Shown piece by piece: positions 9,390-17,061 of a stretch of 64,000 nt of DNA (the first letter of the stretch is position 1; each line of letters starts with the position of its first letter). Source of the DNA: Paenibacillus pectinilyticus (lineage in GTDB: Bacteria > Bacillota > Bacilli > Paenibacillales > NBRC-103111); NCBI RefSeq assembly GCF_001700435.1, contig NZ_LYPC01000027.1, positions 372,380-436,379 on the forward strand, in the 5' to 3' direction. Below the pieces are notes generated by a model. It saw only the letters and a program-made list of their open reading frames with translations. It did no database searches and was not told the origin of the DNA. The position numbers and the translations under genes were made by a program.

Positions 9390-9420
9390 TATATCGTTAT
9401 TTTATCGAAATAACGATATA
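9390..9420. promoter_or_regulatory. Palindromic operator of the toxin-antitoxin operon
   Basis: A perfect 13-bp inverted repeat (TATATCGTTATTT, 5-base spacer, AAATAACGATATA) lies 20 bases upstream of the antitoxin start. Its AT-rich arms probably also contain the -10 region, so binding by the antitoxin or the complex would block transcription. Function is inferred from position and symmetry. Confidence 0.7.
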
Positions 9421-9427
9421 TATTCAA

Positions 9428-9562
9428 GGTCGTTGAGCCAAATTGTGAGAATTACTAATTATTAAATGCTCATCTTTGAAATGTTAACCCCTGCAACATA
9501 TGAAAAAGCCACTAACCTCAAGGCTTTAGGGGTTGCTGTACTAATGGAACTAAGAGGGGTGG
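9428..9562. other. Intergenic stretch with an imperfect inverted repeat
   Basis: Between the toxin-antitoxin operator and the first repeat copy there is no credible gene. It contains AACCCCT and AGGGGTT arms (around 9488 and 9526) enclosing inner arms AAAAGCC and GGCTTT, followed by TACTAATGGAACTAAG. The arrangement recalls arm-site regions of tyrosine-recombinase elements in Bacillales, but no integrase gene is present. Confidence 0.3.
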
Positions 9563-9653
9563 CCGAATCCTGGTTTAAATGGCTAACAAAGCGAACTCGA
9601 GGGAGCCATTTAGCGGTGGATTCAGACGCCGTGCTCCTGCGCTTCGCTCCGTC
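9563..9653. repeat. 91-bp direct repeat, copy 1
   Basis: Identical at 88 of 91 positions to 10759-10849. It begins CCGAATCCTG and ends CGCTCCGTC. No coding function is evident; it is open in several frames because it is GC-rich, which creates spurious short ORFs. The two copies flank the Rpn gene in the same orientation. Confidence 0.9.
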
Positions 9654-9661
9654 TGAGCAGC

Positions 9662-9702
9662 CGAACCTCTGAGCGCATCGCTGGCAGAGATGCGCTCTTC
9701 CG
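9662..9702 (-). pseudogene. tRNA-Ala-like fragment next to repeat copy 1
   Basis: This stretch matches the minus-strand sense of the intact tRNA-Ala (10934-11006) from the D-arm through the 5' half of the T-arm, at about 34 of 41 positions. It cannot fold as a complete tRNA. The anticodon arm is nearly palindromic, so the orientation is less certain than the similarity. Copy 2 of the repeat sits beside the intact tRNA, which suggests that repeat and tRNA end were duplicated together. Confidence 0.45.
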
Positions 9703-9849
9703 CTTCTCTTTAAAAATAATCCAATGATTACAGTAGTTTAATTTCAGATTTTAGAAGTTTATAGATTTAGGAGAACTATCAAGTTGACATTCATGCAATC
9801 GTCAGAAGCTTCATGATATAATTAAGCAATAAGAACGGGGGGATTTTTC

Positions 9850-10686
9850 ATGAGAGATTTACTTGACCCGAAGAACGATTTTGTCTTTAAACGAATATTC
9901 GGGAGCGAAGAAAATAAAGATGTGCTGTTGGTGTTTCTCAACCGTACATTCCAAGAAGCCGGCGAACCGCCACTATCCGAAATTATCCTCATGAACCCAT
10001 ACACCGATAAAGATTCTCCTCAAGATAAGCAATCTATATTTGACATACAAGCTAAAACTACGGAAGGCAAATTAATTAATATTGAAATGCAGTTATTTAA
10101 TCGCTATGACAATGAGAAGAGGACGTTGTATTATTGGAGTAAGCAGTACGCAAGTCAGCTTGAAGAAGGTCAGCCATACAAGAATTTAAAGAAGTGCGTT
10201 ACGATAAATATTCTTAACTTTTCAATTCTTCCGAGTGATCATTACCACAATGTTTTTCATTTAAGGGAAGACCGTAGTGGCATTTCATTGACGGATGATC
10301 TTGAAATCCATTTTCTTGAACTATCAAAATTAAACCATCAACCGACAACTAAATCTGGTGGATTGTTAAATTGGTTGCTTTTTCTGAAAAGTGACAATAC
10401 CGATAATTGGGAGGTGTTGAAGATGCAGGAACCTGAACTTGGAAAAGCGATGACTGTTCTGGAATTTCTTAGCCAGGATGAAGAGGCGCGTCGGCTTTAT
10501 GAAATGAGACAGAAGGCTTTGCATGATGAGGCATCTTTAAGGGAAGGTGCAAGAGAAGAAGGAGAACGGCAAGGTGAGCTAAGAGGTAGACTTGAAGTAG
10601 CTGTTAAGATGATTGCCAAAGGAATGGATCTGGAGTCTGTATCCGAGCTCACTGGTATTTCAATCGAGGAATTAAAAAAAAAATAG
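9850..10686 (+). CDS. Rpn family recombination-promoting nuclease / putative transposase
   Basis: 278 residues. The start resembles other Rpn/PD-(D/E)XK proteins (LLDPKNDFVFKRIFG) and the nuclease core shows the Asp in FDIQAKT followed by the ExQ motif in NIEMQLF. The C-terminal third is a charged helical region (REGAREEGERQGELRG), typical of the family, ending in a poly-Lys run. GGGGGG precedes ATG. Family members are PD-(D/E)XK DNases that promote RecA-independent recombination in E. coli. The gene lies between two 91-bp direct repeats and upstream of a tRNA gene, a typical accessory location. Confidence 0.9.
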   Translation: MRDLLDPKNDFVFKRIFGSEENKDVLLVFLNRTFQEAGEPPLSEIILMNPYTDKDSPQDKQSIFDIQAKTTEGKLINIEMQLFNRYDNEKRTLYYWSKQYASQLEEGQPYKNLKKCVTINILNFSILPSDHYHNVFHLREDRSGISLTDDLEIHFLELSKLNHQPTTKSGGLLNWLLFLKSDNTDNWEVLKMQEPELGKAMTVLEFLSQDEEARRLYEMRQKALHDEASLREGAREEGERQGELRGRLEVAVKMIAKGMDLESVSELTGISIEELKKK

Positions 10687-10758
10687 CTCAAGCACACTAA
10701 TGTAAAGCTGTCAGGGAACTCTTGGTAGCTGTTTTAACTAGTACCTAACAAGGGATGT

Positions 10759-10849
10759 CCGAATCCTGATTTAAATGGCTAACGAAGCGAACTCGAGGAA
10801 GCCATTTAGCGGTGGATTCAGACGCCGTGCTCCTGCGCTTCGCTCCGTC
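10759..10849. repeat. 91-bp direct repeat, copy 2
   Basis: Second copy, three substitutions from copy 1 at 9563-9653. Beyond its end the similarity continues weakly into CGAACC and then diverges. It lies 85 bases from the 3' end of tRNA-Ala, with the tRNA terminator between them. Confidence 0.9.
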
Positions 10850-10894
10850 CGCGCGGACGAACCCTCCAGGGGTTCTCACCCCCATAATCCATAC

Positions 10895-10925
10895 AAAAAA
10901 CCACGATCCAAAAGGATCGTGGTTT
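10895..10925 (-). terminator. Terminator of tRNA-Ala
   Basis: A perfect 12-bp stem (AAACCACGATCC with GGATCGTGGTTT) and a 4-base loop, followed on the minus strand by six T residues, just downstream of the tRNA gene. Confidence 0.9.
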
Positions 10926-10933
10926 CTATTGTA

Positions 10934-11006
10934 TGGAGCCCAGGGGGATCGAACCCCTGACCTCATCGCTGCCAGCGATGCGCTCTCCCAGCTGAGCTAA
11001 GGCCCC
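10934..11006 (-). tRNA. tRNA-Ala (anticodon GGC)
   Basis: 73 bases on the minus strand, from GGGGCCT to GGGCTCCA. All four arms can be drawn: acceptor with the G3-U70 pair that identifies alanine tRNAs, D-arm containing AGCTGGGA, anticodon loop CTGGCAG (anticodon GGC, stem CATCG/CGATG) and T-arm containing GGTTCGATCCC. CCA is not encoded. A -35/-10 promoter lies upstream and a strong terminator downstream, so it is a single-gene unit. Confidence 0.97.
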
Positions 11007-11037
11007 GTGATGTCGCTTACAAATGTCGACTTTTTGT

Positions 11038-11066
11038 ATTATACATGAATATGACAAGTCAGGCAA
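11038..11066 (-). promoter_or_regulatory. Promoter of tRNA-Ala
   Basis: Reading the minus strand: -35 TTGCCT (11061-11066), 17-base spacer, -10 TATAAT (11038-11043), about 32 bases before the mature tRNA 5' end. Perfect -10 and optimal spacing for the housekeeping sigma factor. Confidence 0.85.
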
Positions 11067-11211
11067 GACCTGAGTCATAGGATTTTTTCAAGAGCAAATC
11101 ATTCCCTCTAGCTGTTTGTCGTTTCTGTTGCAAACGAGGGAGAAGCGTTGTTTTCACTCGCATGTTCATGCTAACCTAGTAGGATAAACTAGTTGATCGT
11201 TTGGGAGTGAC

Positions 11212-11505
11212 GTGAGAGTGTCGAACGCGGTGTTATATTGGATTATCTTAGGGATCATTTTTGTGGTGCCATTCGGAATTGGTGTTGTCATGATGCGGTC
11301 AACGAACCGCTTAGGGTTCTCGTTTTGGGTTACGACCGCGTTGAATGTAGTGATGACGGTATTAGCCGTCTTTTGGTGGAAATCCGTAACGACGGATAAG
11401 TTTCAAATGATGTTCGGGATGGCGTTCTACGGCGTTACAGCGGTGAATGTAATGGTTATTGAATTCTTCGCATTATTTAGTATCCGTAAAAAAATGAATC
11501 CGTAG
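11212..11505 (+). CDS. Small membrane protein, not recognised
   Basis: 97 residues with three hydrophobic stretches (about 7-27, 36-54 and 64-88) and a basic C-terminal tail. The start is GTG at 11212 or 11218, after GGGAG. It precedes the VanZ gene by 18 bases on the same strand, so they are probably co-transcribed. No motif points to a function. Confidence 0.7.
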   Translation: MRVSNAVLYWIILGIIFVVPFGIGVVMMRSTNRLGFSFWVTTALNVVMTVLAVFWWKSVTTDKFQMMFGMAFYGVTAVNVMVIEFFALFSIRKKMNP

Positions 11506-11523
11506 GAAGGGGCCCTCATCGCG

Positions 11524-12042
11524 ATGCCGAAGTTCATTCGCTCGAAAACGGTATTCTACGTGTTCCTAGTCGCGGCGATCCTGTGGATGGCCGTCATCTA
11601 TATGAAGTCGGCCCAGACGTATCAGCAGCAGAGCTTGAAGCCTTTTTTGGAATCAAAGCTATCCGTTACGCAATTGAAAGAGCATTTCCCCCATGTAGAG
11701 TTCACCTATGACAAGCAGGTTGTTTCGTGGAAAGATCCGATCAATTTCATAGAATTCCTCATAAGAAAAGCAGGACACGTCAGCGAATATGCGATGCTTG
11801 CCCTGCTCTGGTCGATTGCTTTACTAATGAAGCCTGTGCGATTATCCATAGCTCTGTGTAGCTCCTTCCTGATTTCCGTGCTGTATGCGATGACCGATGA
11901 ATGGCATCAAACGTTCGTGAAGGATCGAACGGGCCATCCAATTGATGTTGTGATGGATAGCGTTGGAATTCTTGGAGCGATATTACTCATCTGGCTGGTT
12001 GTTGTGATAAGGAAACGGCTTAAAGCCAGAAGAATAAACTAG
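11524..12042 (+). CDS. VanZ family protein
   Basis: 172 residues. A first membrane helix near the N-terminus, then RKAGHVSEYAMLALL and the characteristic DEWHQTFVKDRTGHPIDVVMD before the last helix. VanZ-like proteins are membrane proteins; VanZ itself contributes low-level teicoplanin resistance, while most chromosomal homologues have unknown roles. AGGAAGG precedes ATG with a spacer of about 13 bases. Its last 23 bases overlap the end of a small gene on the opposite strand. Confidence 0.9.
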   Translation: MPKFIRSKTVFYVFLVAAILWMAVIYMKSAQTYQQQSLKPFLESKLSVTQLKEHFPHVEFTYDKQVVSWKDPINFIEFLIRKAGHVSEYAMLALLWSIALLMKPVRLSIALCSSFLISVLYAMTDEWHQTFVKDRTGHPIDVVMDSVGILGAILLIWLVVVIRKRLKARRIN

Positions 12043-12169
12043 TCAGTAGCACGTAAACTTTTCTTTGTTTAACGCCTTTCCATTTCCAATGTTCGCGGGA
12101 TTGGCTTTCCAAATCATGCTGTTGCCACTCCATCAATTTCTCAGAGACATAAATGTCGGTTGGTTGCAT
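12020..12169 (-). CDS. Small hypothetical protein of 49 residues
   Basis: ATG at 12167-12169, with AAAGGAAAG about 10 bases upstream, opens a 49-residue frame starting MQPTDIYVSEKLMEW and ending VLLTSLFFWL. The N-terminal half is hydrophilic with several Glu, Gln and Trp; the last ten residues are hydrophobic. Its end overlaps the 3' end of the convergent VanZ gene by 23 bases. It is too short for most gene finders; coding is supported by the ribosome binding site and by the absence of any other explanation for this interval. Confidence 0.5.
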   Translation of the reverse strand: MQPTDIYVSEKLMEWQQHDLESQSREHWKWKGVKQRKVYVLLTSLFFWL

Positions 12170-12283
12170 TCGTAATCACTTTCCTTTCTTTTCCTGATAC
12201 GTTTAGTTTACGCTGGAATAAGGGGAACAAAAAGAGTATAATTCACTTCAACTATTTCCCCTTTTATGGAAAGGATGTTGAAG

Positions 12284-14101
12284 ATGCAGCTGCTGACTCA
12301 CTTTCTGGAGCTTCGAGCAGGTTTTGAACATGGCGTTGAACATGAACCTCAGCCCGTGACGCTGGAGGAATTAGCGGAGAGACTCTACTGCTCAACGCGA
12401 AATGTAAAGATTTTGCTAAAAAAAATGAGTGAGCAGAACTGGATATCCTGGAAGCCAGGCCGGGGTAGAGGGAACGTTTCAGAGCTTACTTTTTTGGTCT
12501 CCTCGGAGGATATGATCTCGAAGCAAGCGATGGCGCTTGCAAATCGAGGCGATTATACAGGTACCATTGAGCTGATTCACCAATTGGGTAAAGGAGAGGC
12601 CTTGCAGGACTCTTTCATCGATTGGTTATTTAGCTTATTTGGCTACCGTGCGGTTGAGCATGAGGAGCGTTTCAAGGATACACTGCGTATTCCGGTCTAC
12701 AAATGGCTGGTGTCGCTGGATCCGGCGCACTCTTTTTTTGCATTCGATTTTCATCTAGTCAGTCAAATTTTTGATACGCTCATTCGCTACAATCCGCAGA
12801 CGAAGGTCATTGAACCACATTTAGCGCACTATTGGGAAATCAGCGAGGATGGCTTGCATTACACGTTTTATTTGCGAAAAGGCGTCTTATTCCATCACGG
12901 CAGAGAAATGACCGCGCATGATGTGAGCTACTCCTTATTCCGTTTGAAACAATTAGGCCAAGCGGCCACACAAGGCTGGATGACCGAAAGTATTGATGCG
13001 GTAACGGTGTTGAACCGAAGCGCGGTTGCCATCGAATTGAAACAACCCAATGTGCTGTTCCTTCAGCAGCTTGCTCACACATCCATGGCGATTGTGCCAG
13101 AGGAAATTTGCCAGGATAATGAATCGATATTTGGTCGGATGCCAATAGGAACAGGACCGTTCCGGCTGGAACGCAACGATGATTACATTTGTAAACTTCG
13201 TGCATTTGACCACTATTTTGGCGTAAGGCCGCATATGGATTTGATCGAAATTTGGTTGCTGCCCTCTGATCTACGCGAGGTGACTCCAAGCTGGGAAACA
13301 GTTCAAGTGTTTCGCGGAGGTCCCCATTCGCATAATCCGGTTGGGGCGATTGATAAGGATTCGGAATGGCATCAGATCGAACAGTCCATCATGGGATGTA
13401 GTTTACTAACGTTTAATCAAAAGAATAAGGGTCCGCAGCGTCATGTTAATTTCCGAAAAGCAGTAGATTTAGTGATTGACCGTGAGCGTATGATTGATGA
13501 GCTTGGGGGTTTCCGGGAAGCGGCAGCGAGCAGCTTTTTGCCAACAATGGATCCACTTACGAAGTCTAGGACAGATCAGAGTGAAGCGCGAAAATTACTC
13601 GCTGAAATGGGCTATCAAGGCGAATCTCTCCGTATGTATGTGTATAGGAATAACAATGAAGATGCGCTGTGGATATGTCGTCAGTGTGCGGAGATCGGCA
13701 TTCCCGTGGAAATCACAATTCGCAGTGAAGCTGATATGATGCGGCTGGACACGATTGATGAAGCGGATCTGATTTTGTACCATATTTGTATGGAAAGCAA
13801 TTATGATCTTCATATTATTCAGACATTGAAGCAAAGCAATAGTTATGTACGTGCCCATCTGAATGAAGAGCGAGTGGCTTGGGTGGATGCGAAAATGGAG
13901 GGGATTCTAGGTAATCCTAGCATGGCTGAGCGGATTGCGAGTCTGCATGGCTTGATTGATGAGCTGCAAGCGGAGAAATCATTCCTGTTCGTCCTGCATC
14001 GATCGCAGCAAACGACCTATCAAGACTCGATCAAAGGGGTCACGATCAATGATTTGGGATGGATCGATTTCAGGGAAATCTGGTTTACGCCGACCAGTTA
14101 A
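12284..14101 (+). CDS. SgrR-like regulator with fused solute-binding domain
   Basis: About 605 residues. The N-terminal 110 residues look like the SgrR DNA-binding domain (VTLEELAERLYCSTRNVKILL is the helix-turn-helix). The rest matches family 5 solute-binding proteins (SLDPAHSFFAFDFHLVSQIFDTL, then GTGPFRL at about the middle). There is no signal peptide, so the binding domain acts in the cytoplasm as a ligand sensor. In-frame ATG codons lie at 12266, 12275 and 12284; the last fits best to the AAGGATG sequence upstream. The ligand is unknown; a sugar or peptide is possible. No adjacent transporter shows the target. Confidence 0.88.
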   Translation: MQLLTHFLELRAGFEHGVEHEPQPVTLEELAERLYCSTRNVKILLKKMSEQNWISWKPGRGRGNVSELTFLVSSEDMISKQAMALANRGDYTGTIELIHQLGKGEALQDSFIDWLFSLFGYRAVEHEERFKDTLRIPVYKWLVSLDPAHSFFAFDFHLVSQIFDTLIRYNPQTKVIEPHLAHYWEISEDGLHYTFYLRKGVLFHHGREMTAHDVSYSLFRLKQLGQAATQGWMTESIDAVTVLNRSAVAIELKQPNVLFLQQLAHTSMAIVPEEICQDNESIFGRMPIGTGPFRLERNDDYICKLRAFDHYFGVRPHMDLIEIWLLPSDLREVTPSWETVQVFRGGPHSHNPVGAIDKDSEWHQIEQSIMGCSLLTFNQKNKGPQRHVNFRKAVDLVIDRERMIDELGGFREAAASSFLPTMDPLTKSRTDQSEARKLLAEMGYQGESLRMYVYRNNNEDALWICRQCAEIGIPVEITIRSEADMMRLDTIDEADLILYHICMESNYDLHIIQTLKQSNSYVRAHLNEERVAWVDAKMEGILGNPSMAERIASLHGLIDELQAEKSFLFVLHRSQQTTYQDSIKGVTINDLGWIDFREIWFTPTS

Positions 14102-14109
14102 TTAAAAAA

Positions 14110-14125
14110 ACGACCTTACGGTCGT
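14110..14125 (-). terminator. Terminator overlapping the stop codon of the 87-aa gene
   Basis: Stem ACGACC/GGTCGT with loop GTAA, followed on the minus strand by seven T residues. The TAA stop codon of the gene lies inside the loop and stem edge. Confidence 0.75.
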
Positions 14126-14379
14126 CTTGGGCCTGGCGCTTCGAAGCGATATTCCATCGCAACCCAGCGACCATTCGCAACGAAAAAGCCTATAAAGAAG
14201 AAAATAATTAATCGAATCGGAACCCAGATGGGATTAAGGGAGCCGAAGCTTAGGAATTCAAATAAACTAGTGAGAACCGTCAAACCGACTCCCCAAGGCA
14301 GTAGACCGAAATACAATAAATATTTAGGACGTCCTAGATTTTTTCTTTTGAGCCAAATGGCCTTATGCGAATCTTTCAT
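14116..14379 (-). CDS. Small two-helix membrane protein, not recognised
   Basis: 87 residues with a basic N-terminus (LKRKNLGRPK) and two hydrophobic segments (about 21-43 and 51-69). AGGGAGC stands 7 bases before ATG. Convergent with the SgrR-like gene. No function can be assigned; positively charged N-terminus suggests that it is inside the cell. Confidence 0.7.
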   Translation of the reverse strand: MKDSHKAIWLKRKNLGRPKYLLYFGLLPWGVGLTVLTSLFEFLSFGSLNPIWVPIRLIIFFFIGFFVANGRWVAMEYRFEAPGPRRP

Positions 14380-14536
14380 GTTAAAGCTCCCTTTTTTCTT
14401 TCTAGTATAGCACTGCTAGCGAAAAATCTCGAATCATAGATGGACGGATGGAAGACGAACTATTTTTTCTAGGAGAGGGATGAATATGTTTGGCATAATA
14501 TGGTAGTATTAGGAGGTTGAAAAGGGGGAATAGACG

Positions 14537-15202
14537 TTGCTTATCAAAATATTACTATTTGGTTTAATCTGGCGGCTTGTGGGAAATCCGTTCCTTGCCA
14601 TACTTATCTTACTTGTTATTCTATACGTCCTGGACAGAAGATACGTGGGCATACTTCCGAATTTGACGAGGCCATTTCAATTAAAACGCAGAGCAACACG
14701 GCTGCGGTCAGATCTGCATGCGAATCCACACAATACATCGGCTAAGCTAGATTTGGCGCGTATCTTGATTGAGCGTAAGAAGTTTGAAGAAGCTCTGCCT
14801 TATTTGGAACAAACACTTCCGATTATGCAGGAATCAGCCGATGTTCATTACGAAATTGGGCTCTGTCATCTTCGATTAGGGCATATCGCTGAGGGTGAAT
14901 CTTTCATGTTGAAAGCCATTGACCTTAATCCGCGTGTAAAATATGGCGAAGCCTACCTCCGCCTCGGCGAGGCTCTGGCTCCCCTTGCGCCGGAGCGGGC
15001 GGCGCAGTTTATCGAACATTTCCGCGACCTCCACTCCTCATCGGTCGAGGCGTACTACCGGCTCGGCCAGCTGTATCAGCAGATGGGCCGACAAGGCGAA
15101 GCCAAGCGCGCCTATACTGAGGCGCTGGATATCTACCGCGGCTTGCCTCGCTACAGCCGCAGACAACAGCGGCGCTGGGCTTGGCTGGCGCGCATGAAAT
15201 AA
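14537..15202 (+). CDS. Tetratricopeptide repeat protein with N-terminal membrane helix
   Basis: 221 residues. TTG start preceded by AAGGGGG at 8 bases. A strongly hydrophobic N-terminus (about 1-35) is followed by a basic linker and at least three TPR-like helical pairs (for example AKLDLARILIERKKFEEALPY and EAYYRLGQLYQQMGRQGEAK). The gene becomes clearly GC-richer from about 14940 on. Probably a membrane-anchored scaffold; partners unknown. Confidence 0.85.
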   Translation: MLIKILLFGLIWRLVGNPFLAILILLVILYVLDRRYVGILPNLTRPFQLKRRATRLRSDLHANPHNTSAKLDLARILIERKKFEEALPYLEQTLPIMQESADVHYEIGLCHLRLGHIAEGESFMLKAIDLNPRVKYGEAYLRLGEALAPLAPERAAQFIEHFRDLHSSSVEAYYRLGQLYQQMGRQGEAKRAYTEALDIYRGLPRYSRRQQRRWAWLARMK

Positions 15203-15233
15203 AAGGTTCCGCTCATCATCGAGCGGAACCTTT
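15202..15233. terminator. Bidirectional terminator
   Basis: Stem AAAGGTTCCGCTC with GAGCGGAACCTTT around a 6-base loop, between the TPR gene and the convergent acyltransferase gene, whose stop codon falls in the loop. Confidence 0.9.
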
Positions 15234-16274
15234 CTTCATGAGGCTCGCATAGCCGCGCGCGAGCAGCCAAGAGCCCAGCAGCCCGATGAAGAGGGCTGCT
15301 AGCGTGTGCAAATCATAGAGCCAGAGACGCCCAGACGCTGGCTCTACATCCATGCGATCCCACAGTGTGAGGATCGCGGGGTGCACGAGATAGATGCCGA
15401 AGGAGGCTGTGCCTAAGGCAGATAAGATGGCGCCGAAGCGTGAGCCAGTTGCTTCCAGCTTGCGCGCCCAGGGTACGAACACGAGGGGGACGCTTAAACA
15501 GTAGATGAGAAGCGCTAGCTCGAACCAAGTATTCTCGATATCGGCAAGTGCAGATTGCTGAAGCAGGAGCATTCCGACGAAAGCGCCGCCCGCGAGGAGG
15601 GCCATGCTCCCAATCCACTTTTTGTAACGAAGCGCCCACGTGATTAAAGTTGGATAGTAAATACCTGCGAAAGCTCCGAAGCAGAAAGTTGCCGTATAAC
15701 TGACGAACAAAGAAGCGTACTCCGGAAGTGGATGTATCCAGTGATGGCAGGTATAGATCGCCGCTTGAATGCCGATACCTAGAGGAATCAGTCCTTGGCG
15801 AAGCCAGCTATATCGTTTGACTGCCGTCATGATGAAAGGGAATAGCACGTAAAATTGGACAATAATTACAATATAGTAGAGATGATAGCTGGCGTTTCCA
15901 GATAATAGCAGCTTCAATAAATAGAACATGTCGATATGTACCGTGCCATGAAACATGATTTGGTTATACATATAATAGAAGATGGACCACAGCATATATG
16001 GAATTAAAATCTTTTGCAGCCGCTTCATCCAAAATACATACGTCATTCCAGGCTCCCACCGATCATAGTAGGAATAAAATAATACGAGCCCGCTGATCCA
16101 AATGAATAAGGGAACGGTAAACAAACTTGCTTTATTTAAGATGAAAAATAACGTCTGTGAGGCTGTCCCTATGGGAAGTTGAGTAGCGCCTGAAGTACTA
16201 TGAATAAGTAGAACAGCAAAGATGGCAATTGCACGTACGATGTCGATTTCTGTCAGTTTTGGTTTGGGCGACAT
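15216..16274 (-). CDS. Membrane acyltransferase, acyltransferase 3 family
   Basis: About 352 residues with around ten predicted membrane helices. The N-terminal signature of the family is visible (TEIDIVRAIAIFAVLLIHS, with the conserved Arg and the catalytic His), as is FGIYLVHPAIL near the C-terminus. ATG at 16274 is chosen because AAGGAGAA stands 8 bases upstream; the frame extends to 16421 without a good site. Such enzymes O-acetylate or acylate cell-surface glycans. The substrate is unknown. Confidence 0.9.
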   Translation of the reverse strand: MSPKPKLTEIDIVRAIAIFAVLLIHSTSGATQLPIGTASQTLFFILNKASLFTVPLFIWISGLVLFYSYYDRWEPGMTYVFWMKRLQKILIPYMLWSIFYYMYNQIMFHGTVHIDMFYLLKLLLSGNASYHLYYIVIIVQFYVLFPFIMTAVKRYSWLRQGLIPLGIGIQAAIYTCHHWIHPLPEYASLFVSYTATFCFGAFAGIYYPTLITWALRYKKWIGSMALLAGGAFVGMLLLQQSALADIENTWFELALLIYCLSVPLVFVPWARKLEATGSRFGAILSALGTASFGIYLVHPAILTLWDRMDVEPASGRLWLYDLHTLAALFIGLLGSWLLARGYASLMKKGSAR

Positions 16275-16435
16275 GAGAAAATTCTCCTTAGATTCACTCC
16301 GTACACTGTACCATGAACCTAGGAGGAGAACAATAACTTCGCCAGTTAAAGCCTTACGTAGCTTGACGCTCTCACTTGCCCGAGATAAACTGTTGATAGC
16401 ATGTACAAAGTGAACAATCAAGAGGGTGAATGAAC

Positions 16436-16543
16436 GTGAGTTATGAATATCTGATGCAGGCCGTTTTGCTCATATTTTTAGTAGTTATCACTTTTTTTGC
16501 TATGTTGATTTGGACGAAATGGCGAAAAAGAGGACGGAGATAG
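16436..16543 (+). CDS. Small single-span membrane protein of 35 residues
   Basis: GTG start with GAGGGTG upstream; the frame encodes one hydrophobic helix (AVLLIFLVVITFFAMLIW) followed by a strongly basic tail (KWRKRGRR) and stops three bases before the ATG of the YutE-like gene. The hydrophobic helix with a positive cytoplasmic tail and the tight spacing support a real co-translated gene. Function unknown. Confidence 0.6.
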   Translation: MSYEYLMQAVLLIFLVVITFFAMLIWTKWRKRGRR

Positions 16544-16546
16544 ACC

Positions 16547-16978
16547 ATGTATTTTATTAATCATGAACAAATTGATGAACGAATTGAATTTCTGGCCGTA
16601 TTGGCCGAGGCAAGCCAGCAATTAGAAGCACAATGGGCCAAGGGCGAGCGGGATCTTGTTTGGCAGCTCTCACAGGAGCGTGTGCTGCATCTTGCGATTG
16701 AAACAGTGACCGATATCGGGAGCTTGCTCATTGATGCTTTTATTCTGAGAGACGCAAGCAGTTATGAAGATATCTTAGAAATTGTCCATGGGGAAGGCGC
16801 CTATTCCGAGTCTTTGACAGAGACGTTGCTTCAATTAGTGAAGCTGCGTAAACCGCTCGTACAGGATTATGTGGCATGGGATCGTCAATCGTTGCATCCC
16901 TTAATATCGAAACTACCTGCGGCTTTTGAAGAGTTTGCTGCGAGTGTTCGGGCATTCATTCAGAGCGAATTAGCATAA
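16547..16978 (+). CDS. DUF86 / HepT-like protein, YutE type
   Basis: 143 residues, all helical by pattern. In HepT toxins the ribonuclease motif is R-x4-H-x-Y; here the matching stretch is RKPLVQDY, with Gln in place of His, as remembered for B. subtilis YutE. No MNT-type nucleotidyltransferase partner is adjacent. It is therefore more likely a chromosomal YutE-type protein than an active toxin. It directly follows the 35-residue membrane protein gene. Confidence 0.85.
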   Translation: MYFINHEQIDERIEFLAVLAEASQQLEAQWAKGERDLVWQLSQERVLHLAIETVTDIGSLLIDAFILRDASSYEDILEIVHGEGAYSESLTETLLQLVKLRKPLVQDYVAWDRQSLHPLISKLPAAFEEFAASVRAFIQSELA

Positions 16979-17061
16979 TATACATAAGTGTTTCATAATT
17001 TACTTATTGTCTATGATGCTGTAAAATGAGACCTAAACGAGTTCCGAGGGTAGGTGAGAGC

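Noticed and set aside
9466..9672. Open frame of 68 codons through repeat copy 1
   Set aside because: It runs through the inverted repeat and the 91-bp repeat, has no ribosome binding site, and copy 2 breaks the frame differently; it is a by-product of GC-rich repeat DNA.
9784..9822. TTGACA and TATAAT upstream of the Rpn gene as a promoter
   Set aside because: The two boxes are 27 bases apart, far beyond the 16-18 needed; the TATAAT alone may still be used.
10745..11000. Several open frames on both strands over repeat copy 2 and tRNA-Ala
   Set aside because: They cross the tRNA gene and its terminator; no start signals.
12840..13289. 149-codon frame opposite the SgrR-like gene
   Set aside because: Composition and lack of motifs mark it as a shadow of the coding strand.
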